Origin: Blautia sp.
GTDB lineage: Bacteria > Bacillota > Clostridia > Lachnospirales > Lachnospiraceae
Length of the DNA: 35,402 nucleotides
Reading direction: 5' to 3'
Assembly: GCA_021772055.1 (NCBI GenBank)
Contig: JAETNR010000047.1
Span: forward strand, 1-35,402
The position numbers and the translations under genes were made by a program. This document shows, in pieces, positions 25,684 through 33,029 of this stretch; the stretch's first letter is position 1; every line of letters begins with the position of its first letter. The notes under the pieces are model-generated. The model made no database searches. It had not been told where the DNA came from and saw nothing but the letters and a program-made list of their open reading frames with translations.

Positions 25684-26688
25684 TTATCTGATGCCACAGA
25701 TTTCATTGATAATACGAAGTTCTTCTTCTGTAAAAGATGTGTTTTTCACAATAGAAATGTTCTCCTCAATCTGTTCCGGTCTGGATGCTCCAATTAAAAC
25801 AGAACAAACCCCATCATCTTTTAATATCCAAGACAGAGCCATCTGCGCCAAAGACTGTCCTCTCTCTTTTGCCAGGTTATTCAGTCTCCCAATTTGTGAA
25901 AGGCGTTCCGGTGTAAGAGCATCTTCCTTCAGGAAACGATGGTCTCTTGCAATACGGCTGTCTGTTGGTATTCCATGAAGATACTTATCTGTGAGAAGCC
26001 CCTGTGCAAGCGGGCTGAATGCGATAATACCAAGTCCCTCTTTTTTGCAGCACGACTTCACACCATCTTCCTCGATACCACGGTCAAAAATAGAATATCT
26101 TCTCTGGTTAACGATCAGAGGGCAGTGGAGTTCTTTCATAATCTTAACTGCTTTTTCCGTGTATTCCTGATCATAGTTGGAAATGCCGGCATAGAGCGCT
26201 TTTCCGCTTCTCACTATAGAAGCCAGTGCTTCCATAGTCTCCTCAAGAGAAGTTTCCGGATCCATACGATGATGATAAAAGATATCCACATACTCTAGGC
26301 CAAGACGCTTCAGGCTCTGATCTGCACTGGCAATAAGATATTTTTTACTTCCCCAGTCTCCGTAGGGGCCCTGCCACATATCATAACCTGCCTTTGTCGT
26401 AATTAACAGTTCATCTCGATATGGGCGGAAATCCTCCTTTAGGATACGACCTGCATTTTCTTCCGCACTCCCATATACAGGACCATAATTATTGGCAAGG
26501 TCAAACTGTGTGATTCCCAGATTAAATGCAGTCCTGCACATGGCTTTCATAGTATCATAATTATCTTTACTTCCGAAGTTGTGCCAAAACCCAAGGGAAA
26601 CCGCAGGAAATTTCAATCCGCTTTTTCCTACGCGATTATAAACCATTTTTTCGTATCTTTTGTCACTTGCTACATATACATCTGCCAT
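25684..26688 (-). CDS. Aldo/keto reductase (YghZ / glyceraldehyde 3-phosphate reductase-like)
   Basis: A 334-aa NADPH-dependent oxidoreductase with a TIM barrel. The catalytic tetrad is visible: D63 (ITQFDLANNYG), Y68, K99 (LITTKAGYD) and H139 or H140 (DIFYHHRMD). The cofactor-binding end reads SVLIGASRPEQIEENI. The sequence MVYNRVGKSGLKFPAVSLGF is typical of the YghZ/Mgr subgroup, which reduces L-glyceraldehyde 3-phosphate and other aldehydes. AAAGGAG precedes the ATG by 9 bases. It sits between the Gfo/Idh/MocA gene (78-base gap) and the esterase gene. Its sugar-aldehyde or keto-sugar substrate here is unknown. Confidence 0.9.
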   Translation of the reverse strand: MADVYVASDKRYEKMVYNRVGKSGLKFPAVSLGFWHNFGSKDNYDTMKAMCRTAFNLGITQFDLANNYGPVYGSAEENAGRILKEDFRPYRDELLITTKAGYDMWQGPYGDWGSKKYLIASADQSLKRLGLEYVDIFYHHRMDPETSLEETMEALASIVRSGKALYAGISNYDQEYTEKAVKIMKELHCPLIVNQRRYSIFDRGIEEDGVKSCCKKEGLGIIAFSPLAQGLLTDKYLHGIPTDSRIARDHRFLKEDALTPERLSQIGRLNNLAKERGQSLAQMALSWILKDDGVCSVLIGASRPEQIEENISIVKNTSFTEEELRIINEICGIR

Positions 26689-26766
26689 CTTTTATTCTCC
26701 TTTCACCATTACACTTTCTTTCTGCAAATTTTACAAGATGCCGCCCCTGATTTCCATACTCTTTTT

Positions 26767-27852
26767 TTATTTTGCCCAAATTCGTGTTGTGGTGACAAGC
26801 GGTCTTCCCTCTTTAATTGAAGTATCCAGTGTCAGATGAAGATAAGTGTCCTGCAGAGCCTCTTCCAGAGGGTAGATTTCTTCATCTCCATCCACATACT
26901 TCTTCATTCCGTCCAAAATGCAGGCCATAGCTATTTCGTCATCATTCAAACGTACATCCTCTTTCCAATAAGGATTTACATATATCGTTCTGCCATTGTT
27001 AAACAGGCTCCTGAGCGTGCAGCCCTCCAGGTTTTCATATTGTCCGCGTTCATCACGCTGAATTTTTCCGAGAGAGGGCAATCCATTCTCATTTAGGAAT
27101 GCAGTGTCATAATCACAAATTTCTCCCAATTCTCCCCTTACATTAAGATGCCTGGTTCTGAAATAATTAAAATACTGCTCATCTGAAAAATCATAAAATC
27201 CCACTTTTCCACTCTCAAATACAACATCTGCACGTTTTCTATGATCGTTTACCAGATTGCCTGCCGATTCTCCATGAAGCCCTTCCCTGCCGCAATGATA
27301 ATGTACCGGAAAAAAATAATCCCGTGCGTCAATCGTACAATTTTCAAATCCTACTCCCAATACCTTGCGCATAACACTCATCGCATGGTAATCATGCAAC
27401 ATTCCCATAAACATATTGTTCACATTTCCAAGCCTACCTTCTTTTATCAGAGTCAATACTGCCTGATAATACGGGCGCAAGAAACATTGCTCTGTTACCT
27501 GAATTTTCGCATTATATTTCTTTTTCAGATTGTAGCATTGTTCCAACTCTTCTACCCCATTTCCCGGAGGAGTTTCAGATAAAACCGGAATCCCTTTTTT
27601 CATCAGTTCTTCTATATACCCAAGCACTTCTTCCTTAGGAACAAGAACCATTACAAAATCATGTCCCATTTCTATAAACTTTTCTAAATTCCGCTCCACC
27701 TTTCCCGGATATTCCAGTTTCATCTGCTCTGCACTTCCAGTCGAATGTACTAATATTCCAGACACCTCCATGCGATGCCGGAATTCTTTTACAACTCTCA
27801 TATAGCAATGAGCACGCCATCCGCTTCCAATAAATCCTATTCTCGCTTTCAT
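26767..27852 (-). CDS. Gfo/Idh/MocA-family oxidoreductase
   Basis: A 361-aa NAD(P)-dependent sugar oxidoreductase. The N-terminal Rossmann motif is RIGFIGSGWRAHCYMRVVKE. The second domain contains LHGESAGNLVNDHRKRADVV with conserved His/Lys-Arg residues. The usual EKP motif is SETPPG, a common variation. I chose ATG 27852 with GGGAG 8 bases upstream; a TTG precedes it in frame but is less likely. It follows the UroD-like gene by 32 bases. Members oxidise or reduce sugars at C1-C3, dehydrate, or epimerise; here it may act on an unusual sugar produced in the same operon. No closer functional assignment is possible. Confidence 0.88.
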   Translation of the reverse strand: MKARIGFIGSGWRAHCYMRVVKEFRHRMEVSGILVHSTGSAEQMKLEYPGKVERNLEKFIEMGHDFVMVLVPKEEVLGYIEELMKKGIPVLSETPPGNGVEELEQCYNLKKKYNAKIQVTEQCFLRPYYQAVLTLIKEGRLGNVNNMFMGMLHDYHAMSVMRKVLGVGFENCTIDARDYFFPVHYHCGREGLHGESAGNLVNDHRKRADVVFESGKVGFYDFSDEQYFNYFRTRHLNVRGELGEICDYDTAFLNENGLPSLGKIQRDERGQYENLEGCTLRSLFNNGRTIYVNPYWKEDVRLNDDEIAMACILDGMKKYVDGDEEIYPLEEALQDTYLHLTLDTSIKEGRPLVTTTRIWAK

Positions 27853-27884
27853 CAATACAACTCCCTGTAATAATCTCCTTTTGT

Positions 27885-29141
27885 TTATAACCAGTTGTTC
27901 TCAACTTCTTCCTTAATAATATCCACATAGCGTTTCGCCTTGCTGATATCATTGTTGATCGTATACACATCTCTCTGGGTGATCTCAAGCTTGCACCCTT
28001 TTGCTGCACGGAAGGTTTTTCTGAGACTTTCTCTCACAGCATCTTCATCCATCACTTCGCCGACGCCAAGATAGTTCGGTGACGGTTTGCGGTGGTAGAT
28101 CACATTTTTTCTGTCACGGAGGCGTTCTCCCATGAATTCTTCGTCGCACCATGGGGAAATAGATACTTTTCGTAAGTTATCGAGTTTTGAGATACATTTG
28201 TCCCAGATTGGATTTACAGGCTCACAGCATCCGTAAGACAGAAGCCCAAACTGAGATGAGATTTTTTTGTAGCATGGGAAAATGAATTCTTCGTACATTT
28301 CAGGGGAAAGTCCTACGGTTTCCTGGGAATCCATGAAGCCCCATACGTCTTTTGTTACAAGAGGACGCTGCGCAGCTTCTGCCTCACCCGGAAGTTCATG
28401 ATTGTAGCACCAACTGCCCTGTCCAAGGCTCTCTGCACCGACAGTCGGAAGAATGAGGTGTTTTTCTTCCAGGAAACGATAATATGCAAGTGTATCATTT
28501 GCGATCCGGTCCATCATTTCTTTAAACAGTTCTGGATAATCATAAATGTTGTACATCAAATTTTCCATTTTCATGAAGTGAACAACCATCTGGGTAGGGA
28601 CACTGTACAGGCAGTCCATCTGGAGTTTTACAGGAAGAATATCACCAAAGCTCTCTTCCAGTACATGTTTTTTTCTGAATGTGGATTCTATATCTACGCC
28701 GAAATCCGTTTCTTTTAATTTATGGTAGTCATCTTCCAGATCCTCCACCACGGAAATAAATTCATGTCCCAGTGAACCTGCTGCCTCATGTTTTTTGATT
28801 TCAATATTAAACAGGTTGAAATGGGTGTCATAATTCATCGGATAGTAATCCGGTGTCACGCGGTCATCGTCAAATAGTTCTTGATTCAAAAAGTTGACAT
28901 AGAGGTTCGTCTCTACCTCTCTGGCAAACTCACCCTCACATCTTAATCTCTGAGGGATGATCTCCTGTGCAAAAGTCCACATCTCCAGATGGATCATAGG
29001 GCGTTCCCCTTTCAGGGAATTATGTGCATACCACTCCTGTTTTTTCTTCCTGTTCTCCTCTGTCTGGGAAAGTTCATACTGTTTTTTTGCAAGCTCACGC
29101 AGGATTTCACGGTCGTTTGCGCTAATTGTATAGGATTTCAT
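27885..29141 (-). CDS. UroD-like (MtaA/CmuA-type) corrinoid methyltransferase family protein
   Basis: A 418-aa protein of the uroporphyrinogen decarboxylase superfamily, the branch that includes methylcobamide:coenzyme M/tetrahydrofolate methyltransferases and not heme biosynthesis. No heme genes are nearby. Visible motifs are AGSLGHEFISVVEDLEDDY in the middle, LPTVGAESLGQGSWCYN, and near the C-terminus LLSYGCCEPVNPIWDKC with SISPWCDEEFMGERL; C305, C306 and C332 are candidate metal ligands. Length is slightly above the 340-aa catalytic domain because of an N-terminal extension rich in charged residues (MKSYTISANDREILRELAKK). AAGGAG lies 8 bases before the ATG. It heads the Gfo-AKR-esterase group and is divergent from an AraC regulator. 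No corrinoid partner or activator is adjacent; only a dead corrinoid-protein remnant at 3690-3924. The substrate is unknown. Confidence 0.85.
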   Translation of the reverse strand: MKSYTISANDREILRELAKKQYELSQTEENRKKKQEWYAHNSLKGERPMIHLEMWTFAQEIIPQRLRCEGEFAREVETNLYVNFLNQELFDDDRVTPDYYPMNYDTHFNLFNIEIKKHEAAGSLGHEFISVVEDLEDDYHKLKETDFGVDIESTFRKKHVLEESFGDILPVKLQMDCLYSVPTQMVVHFMKMENLMYNIYDYPELFKEMMDRIANDTLAYYRFLEEKHLILPTVGAESLGQGSWCYNHELPGEAEAAQRPLVTKDVWGFMDSQETVGLSPEMYEEFIFPCYKKISSQFGLLSYGCCEPVNPIWDKCISKLDNLRKVSISPWCDEEFMGERLRDRKNVIYHRKPSPNYLGVGEVMDEDAVRESLRKTFRAAKGCKLEITQRDVYTINNDISKAKRYVDIIKEEVENNWL

Positions 29142-29271
29142 ACAGATACACTCCTTGTCGTTTTTTCTTTATCATAATATGTAAATCGGCTTTCTGCATT
29201 TGAATATTTTGCACTCTTATATCAAAAAATTGCTCTTTTTTATTGAATTTCTCCTCCTTCTTTTTTATAAT
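29142..29271. promoter_or_regulatory. Divergent promoter region between the UroD-like and AraC genes
   Basis: Plus-strand promoter for the araC-type gene: TTGAAT (29243-29248), a 17-base spacer, TATAAT (29266-29271), close to consensus. Minus-strand promoter for the UroD-like gene: TATGAT -10 (29171-29176, complement) without a good -35, consistent with activation. Between them, TGCATTTG...TTTTGCA (29195-29213) is an imperfect dyad and a candidate regulator site. Confidence 0.65.
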
Positions 29272-29328
29272 AAAAGCAAGATTCCAGAAGCAAATGAAGA
29301 GCTTTTACGTGTTTTTTGGGAGGAGTTT

Positions 29329-30168
29329 ATGAAGCCGGTTTATATTGAAGGTGTTTCTACTGCATCCACGATTTTTTTCCACACTCCGGATAACCGTATC
29401 CCGAGTTTCTTTTATTATCCTCTTTGTATCGGACATTATTTTTGTAATGTTCCCTATGAAGTCAGCCGTACCCGTTATGACAGTTTTCTTCTTCTGTATA
29501 CGAAATCAGGAAAGGGGATTGTCGCTGTAGACGGAAAAGAGTTTGTTCAGAATCCCGGAGATGTGTGCCTGATCGACTGTTATCATCCGCATAATTACCG
29601 GGCGATTCAGGAATGGGAGCTTCTATGGCTTCACTTTGACGGGGGACCGGCGCGGGATTATTTTCTTTATCTTGAAGGAAATCCTGTGTTCCAGATATCG
29701 GTGAAGGATTCTTTTAATTATAAAAAAAAATGGTTTCAGCTTTATGAGCGTTTCCTCCATCAGGAAAAACGTCCTGCTGCGCTACTTTCCCAGTATATCA
29801 GCCAGCTTCTCACCCTTCTTTCCCTGGAAAAAGATGAGGGAGGCACAAAGGCCGCCCCCGGATTGATCGGTGATTCCCTGACTTATATCAACCGCCATTT
29901 ACATAAGGATCTGTCTCTGGAATTCCTGGCTTCGCGGGTTTCCTTAAGTCCTTATTATTTTCTGCGGAAGTTTAAGGAAGAGACAGGTTACACCCCTTAC
30001 CGTTATATCCTGATCTCCAGGATCAATCTTGCAAAGTTTTATCTGATCACCTCACAGGACACCGTAAAAAACATAGGCCTGTGCTGCGGTTTCAAAAGTG
30101 AGCACAGTTTCTGTACTGCCTTTAAAAACGAAACTGGACATACGCCAAGTGAGTTCCGAAGTTTGTGA
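29329..30168 (+). CDS. AraC-family transcriptional regulator with cupin sensing domain
   Basis: A 279-aa regulator. The N-terminal cupin-like domain includes YDSFLLLYTKSGKGIVAVDG and GDVCLIDCYHPHNYRA with metal- or ligand-binding histidines. The C-terminal HTH_18 domain reads LSLEFLASRVSLSPYYFLRK and GFKSEHSFCTAFKNETGHTP. I chose ATG 29329 with GGGAGGAG 4-11 bases upstream; an earlier ATG at 29200 has no ribosome binding site and lies within the promoter. A near-consensus sigma-A promoter precedes it. It is divergent from the UroD-like gene and probably senses a sugar in the cytoplasm to activate that group. It is the only plus-strand regulator in the core region. Confidence 0.92.
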   Translation: MKPVYIEGVSTASTIFFHTPDNRIPSFFYYPLCIGHYFCNVPYEVSRTRYDSFLLLYTKSGKGIVAVDGKEFVQNPGDVCLIDCYHPHNYRAIQEWELLWLHFDGGPARDYFLYLEGNPVFQISVKDSFNYKKKWFQLYERFLHQEKRPAALLSQYISQLLTLLSLEKDEGGTKAAPGLIGDSLTYINRHLHKDLSLEFLASRVSLSPYYFLRKFKEETGYTPYRYILISRINLAKFYLITSQDTVKNIGLCCGFKSEHSFCTAFKNETGHTPSEFRSL

Positions 30169-30189
30169 CACAAGTTATTTCGCTTGAAT

Positions 30190-30505
30190 CCGGTAAATGA
30201 TGTTAACACACTGGAAAAATCACTTTGATGCATAAGATCCATCCATTCTTCTCGCCAAGCCCAAGTTTACCAAGTCCCATGAGATAGTAGCAATGAGCCA
30301 CATTTTTCTTATTTAAGTCTTCGTCAAAAATCAGGAAGCTATACACCGAAATAATCAATGCGCACATTGTCACGGATATGTCTTTCGCCGTAATCAATCA
30401 GCTTACGGAAGCGTGTGCATGATTCTCTCTTTTCACCAAGCTTTTCAAAGGCAAGTCCCTGACAATAAATCATGTCTTCAGGCTGGTCATAGTAGTACAT
30501 CAGCA
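30190..30505 (-). pseudogene. TPR/DUF5107-type protein, C-terminal remnant
   Basis: The minus strand reads MYYYDQPEDMIYCQGLAFEK, LGEKRESC, RFRKLIDYGERHIRDNV, RIDYFGV, then (after a TAG and a small deletion near 30340) LIFDEDLNKKNVAHCYYLMG and LGKLGLGE. This looks like the tail of the long tetratricopeptide proteins carrying DUF5107 that occur in Lachnospiraceae glycan loci; the family name is from memory. At least one nonsense and two frame changes break it. The upstream end joins a transposase remnant near 30505. Given its place next to the AraC gene, the intact ancestor may have been part of this locus. Confidence 0.65.
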
Positions 30506-30915
30506 GATGACATCCCGATTGGGATATTCGTCCACAATGGAGACCAGGTCTTTCTTTGCACACAAGTTGCCGCAAAGGATAACCACATTCTTCAGTGAAG
30601 CAAAGGCAGGCATCACCTGAGGTACCATGGATGCCGCAAGTTTCAGCTTGGATTCTTCACATTACCACATACGGTATCCGAGAGGGACAGAAAGATAGAC
30701 GATCTTACTGCTTCTCCAAACAGGAACACAAAGCCTGAGACTTACAAAACAATGTCCGTTCAGATAGTTGGAACCATTGTGTGCTACATGGACAAAAAGC
30801 TTTGGGACATCTTCAAACTTTCTACTGAATTTTGAAACCATCGTATCATCAATACAGAAGAAATCCGGTTGTGACCGCAGACATTCAGGTACCAGTTTTA
30901 ATGCCCCCTATAATT
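30506..30915 (-). pseudogene. DDE transposase remnant (IS4-like)
   Basis: The minus strand reads ALKLVPECLRSQPDFFCIDD, TMVSKFSRKFEDVPKLF, AHNGSNYLNGHCFVSLRLCV and YLSVPLGYRMW, then a TAA (30662-30664) where Q is expected, and ESKLKLAASMV, VMPAFASLKNVVILC and DLVSIVDEYPNRDVI. These are the first DDE block and following segments of an IS4/IS701-like transposase. Both ends are missing. It joins directly to the TPR remnant, apparently after an insertion and a deletion. Confidence 0.7.
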
Positions 30916-30950
30916 GACATAATCTATGATCATCTTTAATTTAGAAGATA

Positions 30951-30980
30951 CTGTCAAGGTAAACAATCCCTCCTTGACAG
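30951..30980. repeat. Inverted repeat between remnant and sigma-like genes
   Basis: CTGTCAAGG (30951-30959) and CCTTGACAG (30972-30980) are exact reverse complements with a 12-base loop. Both arms contain TTGACA, one on each strand. It could be a terminator without T run, an operator, or the edge of the transposase-derived piece. Confidence 0.5.
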
Positions 30981-31075
30981 CATCTCTATATCTTATATAC
31001 AAGTCCAGTATTATATTTACTTTAATATCAAATTTAAAGTAATCTCAAAATACATTTCTTACTAAACATTGTTTT

Positions 31076-31528
31076 TTAAAAATATCCCCCTCTTATCCCC
31101 ATTCCCTGCAGCAATCTACGAAGCTCATCCAGAATCCTTTTACGCCGGTTCTGGATGGTTTTCCGGCTGCATCCGAACAGCTGTGCGGCATCTTTCACCG
31201 TAATTTCTTCAAAATATAAGAGATAGAGCAGGTAAACATCATCCTCCGGCAGATGATCCAGCACAGATCTGAGCTTATCTATGCACAGGTTCCTGATTGC
31301 TGTTTCCTCAAGGCTGTCTTTTACCTTTATATTCACAGACGATAAGCCCGGCTCCCCAAGTGTTTCCAGACTGCATACCCCGTGTTTCCTCTTTTTTTCA
31401 TCCTGATAACGCTCCCGGCGTTTTGACTGATACCATTCCAGATAAACCTCTCTTGTCACTTCCACGATCGTACCGTCTCCCATCCGGAGCACATAGCTTT
31501 TCCTTTCTTTTGGTTTCCTACCTCTCAT
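31076..31528 (-). CDS. Small sigma-70-like factor / region-4 HTH protein
   Basis: A 150-aa protein with a basic N-terminus (MRGRKPKERKSYVLRMGDGT) and a C-terminal sigma region 4-type helix-turn-helix: LPEDDVYLLYLLYFEEITVK followed by DAAQLFGCSRKTIQNRRKRI. No region 2 is visible, so it may regulate without acting as a full sigma factor. Similar proteins are frequent in integrative elements of Clostridia. Its ATG overlaps the end of the preceding gene by 11 bases, so the two are translationally coupled. It is the last gene of the small-ORF/sigma group. Target promoters are unknown; the sortase/surface-protein genes next door are candidates. Confidence 0.75.
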   Translation of the reverse strand: MRGRKPKERKSYVLRMGDGTIVEVTREVYLEWYQSKRRERYQDEKKRKHGVCSLETLGEPGLSSVNIKVKDSLEETAIRNLCIDKLRSVLDHLPEDDVYLLYLLYFEEITVKDAAQLFGCSRKTIQNRRKRILDELRRLLQGMGIRGGYF

Positions 31529-32168
31529 GGCTGTTTCCCCCTTCCTTCCCGTTTCCCGTGCGGTTTCTATCCCGTTTTCTCTGTATCCTCCGTACAGCCT
31601 GGGATAAGATTCTGGATACAGCGGGTGCAGAGATTCCCAGTTCTTCTGAGATCTCTTTCTGTGTTTTTTCTCTGTAATAAAGCCGGCAGATTACGTCCCT
31701 CTGCCTTTCTGTGAGTATGTTTAACAATTCTTCTGTAGTTTCTTTTTTTATGATCTGTTCCAGAGGAGAAACATCCCTGCATTCCATGATCTTCCATTCT
31801 TCTGAAACAGAATGATATGATACATTTTTTTCACGTTCCTGTACTTCCCTGTTATGGAATAGTCTGTCCTCTCCCTCAAGAACCAGGCGTATATACCATT
31901 CAAGACCATCAAATACATCTTCCCTGATACGTACATATCTCCCACAGGATCTATACACATAATCGCCACAGGAATGGATAGAAAATACTGTTGACCTGTT
32001 TTTTATCCGGTACACTGCATAACCATTCCCATATACAGTAAGCTGTGCCTCCATTCCCATTTTCTTTTTGACGATCCCCGTTTCCTGGCTCTCCAAATAT
32101 TTTGCAGATGGAGGATACTTTTCCTGTGGCTTCTCCATGATCTGCTTCAAATCCAATAGTGTCAGCAT
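31518..32168 (-). CDS. Sigma-70-family-like transcription factor
   Basis: A 216-aa protein with a C-terminal region 4-type domain: LLNILTERQRDVICRLYYRE followed by KTQKEISEELGISAPAVSRI. The N-terminal 110 residues (VYGNGYAVYRIKNRSTVFSI and CGDYVYRSCGRYVRI) are a beta-rich domain I do not recognise. The tail is very basic (RIQRKRDRNR). AAAGG lies about 9 bases before ATG 32168. It shares an 11-base overlap with 31076-31528. Having two short sigma-like genes in tandem suggests a split or paired regulator acting on the neighbouring surface genes; this is inference. Confidence 0.75.
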   Translation of the reverse strand: MLTLLDLKQIMEKPQEKYPPSAKYLESQETGIVKKKMGMEAQLTVYGNGYAVYRIKNRSTVFSIHSCGDYVYRSCGRYVRIREDVFDGLEWYIRLVLEGEDRLFHNREVQEREKNVSYHSVSEEWKIMECRDVSPLEQIIKKETTEELLNILTERQRDVICRLYYREKTQKEISEELGISAPAVSRILSQAVRRIQRKRDRNRTGNGKEGGNSHER

Positions 32169-32325
32169 TCTTTTCTAACCTTTCTGCCCTGCGGCTTCGG
32201 CTGCACTGGAAGAGAAATAACACAGGAATTGCCAAAATAAAAAAAGCAGTAAAACTCGCTCCCAGCACACCCGTTTTTTTTAACGGGAGGCGAAAGCTCC
32301 TTTTACTGCCTGTAAAAAATTCCAT
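31951..32325 (-). CDS. Possible small membrane protein overlapping the sigma-like gene
   Basis: An open frame from ATG 32325 (AAAGGAT about 8 bases upstream) begins FFTGSKRSFRLPLKK and has one clear membrane segment, GASFTAFFILAIPVLFLF, then a basic stretch. It lies 12 bases after the stop of the 49-aa gene. After 32168 it runs in a different frame inside the sigma-like gene, where its sequence looks like a shadow. So the first 53 residues are plausible and the rest may not be. It could be a real anchor-like protein, or chance. Confidence 0.3.
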   Translation of the reverse strand: MEFFTGSKRSFRLPLKKTGVLGASFTAFFILAIPVLFLFQCSRSRRAERLEKNADTIGFEADHGEATGKVSSICKIFGEPGNGDRQKENGNGGTAYCIWEWLCSVPDKKQVNSIFYPFLWRLCV

Positions 32326-32337
32326 CTATTTTATCCT

Positions 32338-32487
32338 TTACCTGTTCCCATCCGAATGATCAGAATGAGCTTTTTCTGTTCTGTCATCTTTATTTTTCTT
32401 ATCTTCATTTTCAAGAAAAACGGAATAATCCTCCATGGCATCGTAAGGACAGCTTCTTCGATAAGAAAGGATTTCTTCCCTTGTCAT
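32338..32487 (-). CDS. Small acidic/charged protein, 49 aa
   Basis: A short gene with a strong ribosome binding site (GGAAGGAGG about 4 bases before ATG 32487) and a stop at 32338. The peptide begins MTREEILSYRRSCPYDAMED and ends in a very charged tail rich in Asp, Glu, Lys and His. There is no membrane segment. It is the first gene downstream of the XRE regulator and its putative operators, ahead of the sigma-like genes. I do not recognise the family; such short charged proteins often lie before sigma-like genes in Clostridial mobile elements. Confidence 0.6.
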   Translation of the reverse strand: MTREEILSYRRSCPYDAMEDYSVFLENEDKKNKDDRTEKAHSDHSDGNR

Positions 32488-32560
32488 TTTCCTCCTTCCC
32501 GGTTTTTAAAGCCGTCTCTGTTTCTTTATGACCAGTTTAACAGCCAAAACCATGTTTTAC

Positions 32561-32610
32561 CCCAGCAGATATGGGGAATTTCTTTCATCTTCTCCCCAGA
32601 TATGGGGGAT
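32561..32610. promoter_or_regulatory. Tandem operator-like repeats upstream of the small-ORF/sigma operon
   Basis: AGATATGGGG occurs at 32567-32576 and 32598-32607, exactly 31 bases apart (three helical turns), each preceded by a C run (CCCAGC.., CCCC..) and followed by GA-T-T. The second copy is close to a CCCC/GGGG dyad. They lie between the XRE stop and the 49-aa gene, so they may be binding sites for the XRE protein or another regulator. Confidence 0.5.
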
Positions 32611-32615
32611 TTATC

Positions 32616-32963
32616 TTACCTGCACTTCTGCAGCCCGTCTATCATAGTATCCACAGTCTGCAGAACTACTTTCTGCTCATTTTTTTTCAGGTTCCGGATG
32701 CGGCAGAATAGTTTGTCAAACTGCCTGTCTTTAGAAGGAGTCTCCCCTAACAGATGGTTTGCATCTGTATCCAGAACTTCCAGCATCTTTTTAAAGACTT
32801 CTATGGACATTGCCGTCTGTCCCCCTTCTACACGGCTCACGGTATTCACGCTGATCCCTGTTTTTTCTGCGAATGTTTCCTGCGATAAATGTATTTCCTG
32901 CCGCCTTTTCCTGATACGTTCCCCTAATTCAATCAGTTCTTTAGACCCTGCACGGCTGCCCAT
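32616..32963 (-). CDS. XRE-family transcriptional regulator
   Basis: A 115-aa DNA-binding protein. The Cro/CI-type helix-turn-helix is at about residues 14-68: LGERIRKRRQEIHLSQETFA then EKTGISVNTVSRVEGGQTAM. A short C-terminal helix pair follows (KLFCRIRNLKKNEQKVVLQT). AGGAGG lies about 7 bases before ATG 32963. A 27-base palindrome starts 33 bases upstream of the ATG, so autoregulation is likely. It separates the sortase gene from the small-ORF/sigma group, all on the minus strand. Its role could be to hold the sigma-like genes off. Confidence 0.9.
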   Translation of the reverse strand: MGSRAGSKELIELGERIRKRRQEIHLSQETFAEKTGISVNTVSRVEGGQTAMSIEVFKKMLEVLDTDANHLLGETPSKDRQFDKLFCRIRNLKKNEQKVVLQTVDTMIDGLQKCR

Positions 32964-32995
32964 CCAATACCTCCTCCTAAATTAATCTATTCTCC

Positions 32996-33022
32996 AACTT
33001 TGCGACATCATGTCGCAAAGTT
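32996..33022. promoter_or_regulatory. 27-base perfect palindrome, probable operator of the XRE gene
   Basis: AACTTTGCGACAT (32996-33008) and ATGTCGCAAAGTT (33010-33022) are exact reverse complements around a single C. It sits between the sortase stop (33030) and the XRE start (32963), where the XRE promoter must be. The form TTTGCGACAT is that expected of a dimeric HTH regulator site. It could also form an RNA hairpin, but lacks a T tail in the minus direction. Confidence 0.75.
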
Positions 33023-33029
33023 TCCTCTG

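Noticed and set aside
27885..29141. Heme biosynthesis uroporphyrinogen decarboxylase (hemE)
   Set aside because: The protein is longer than HemE, has a CC..WC cysteine set and N-terminal extension, and lies among sugar genes with no heme genes.
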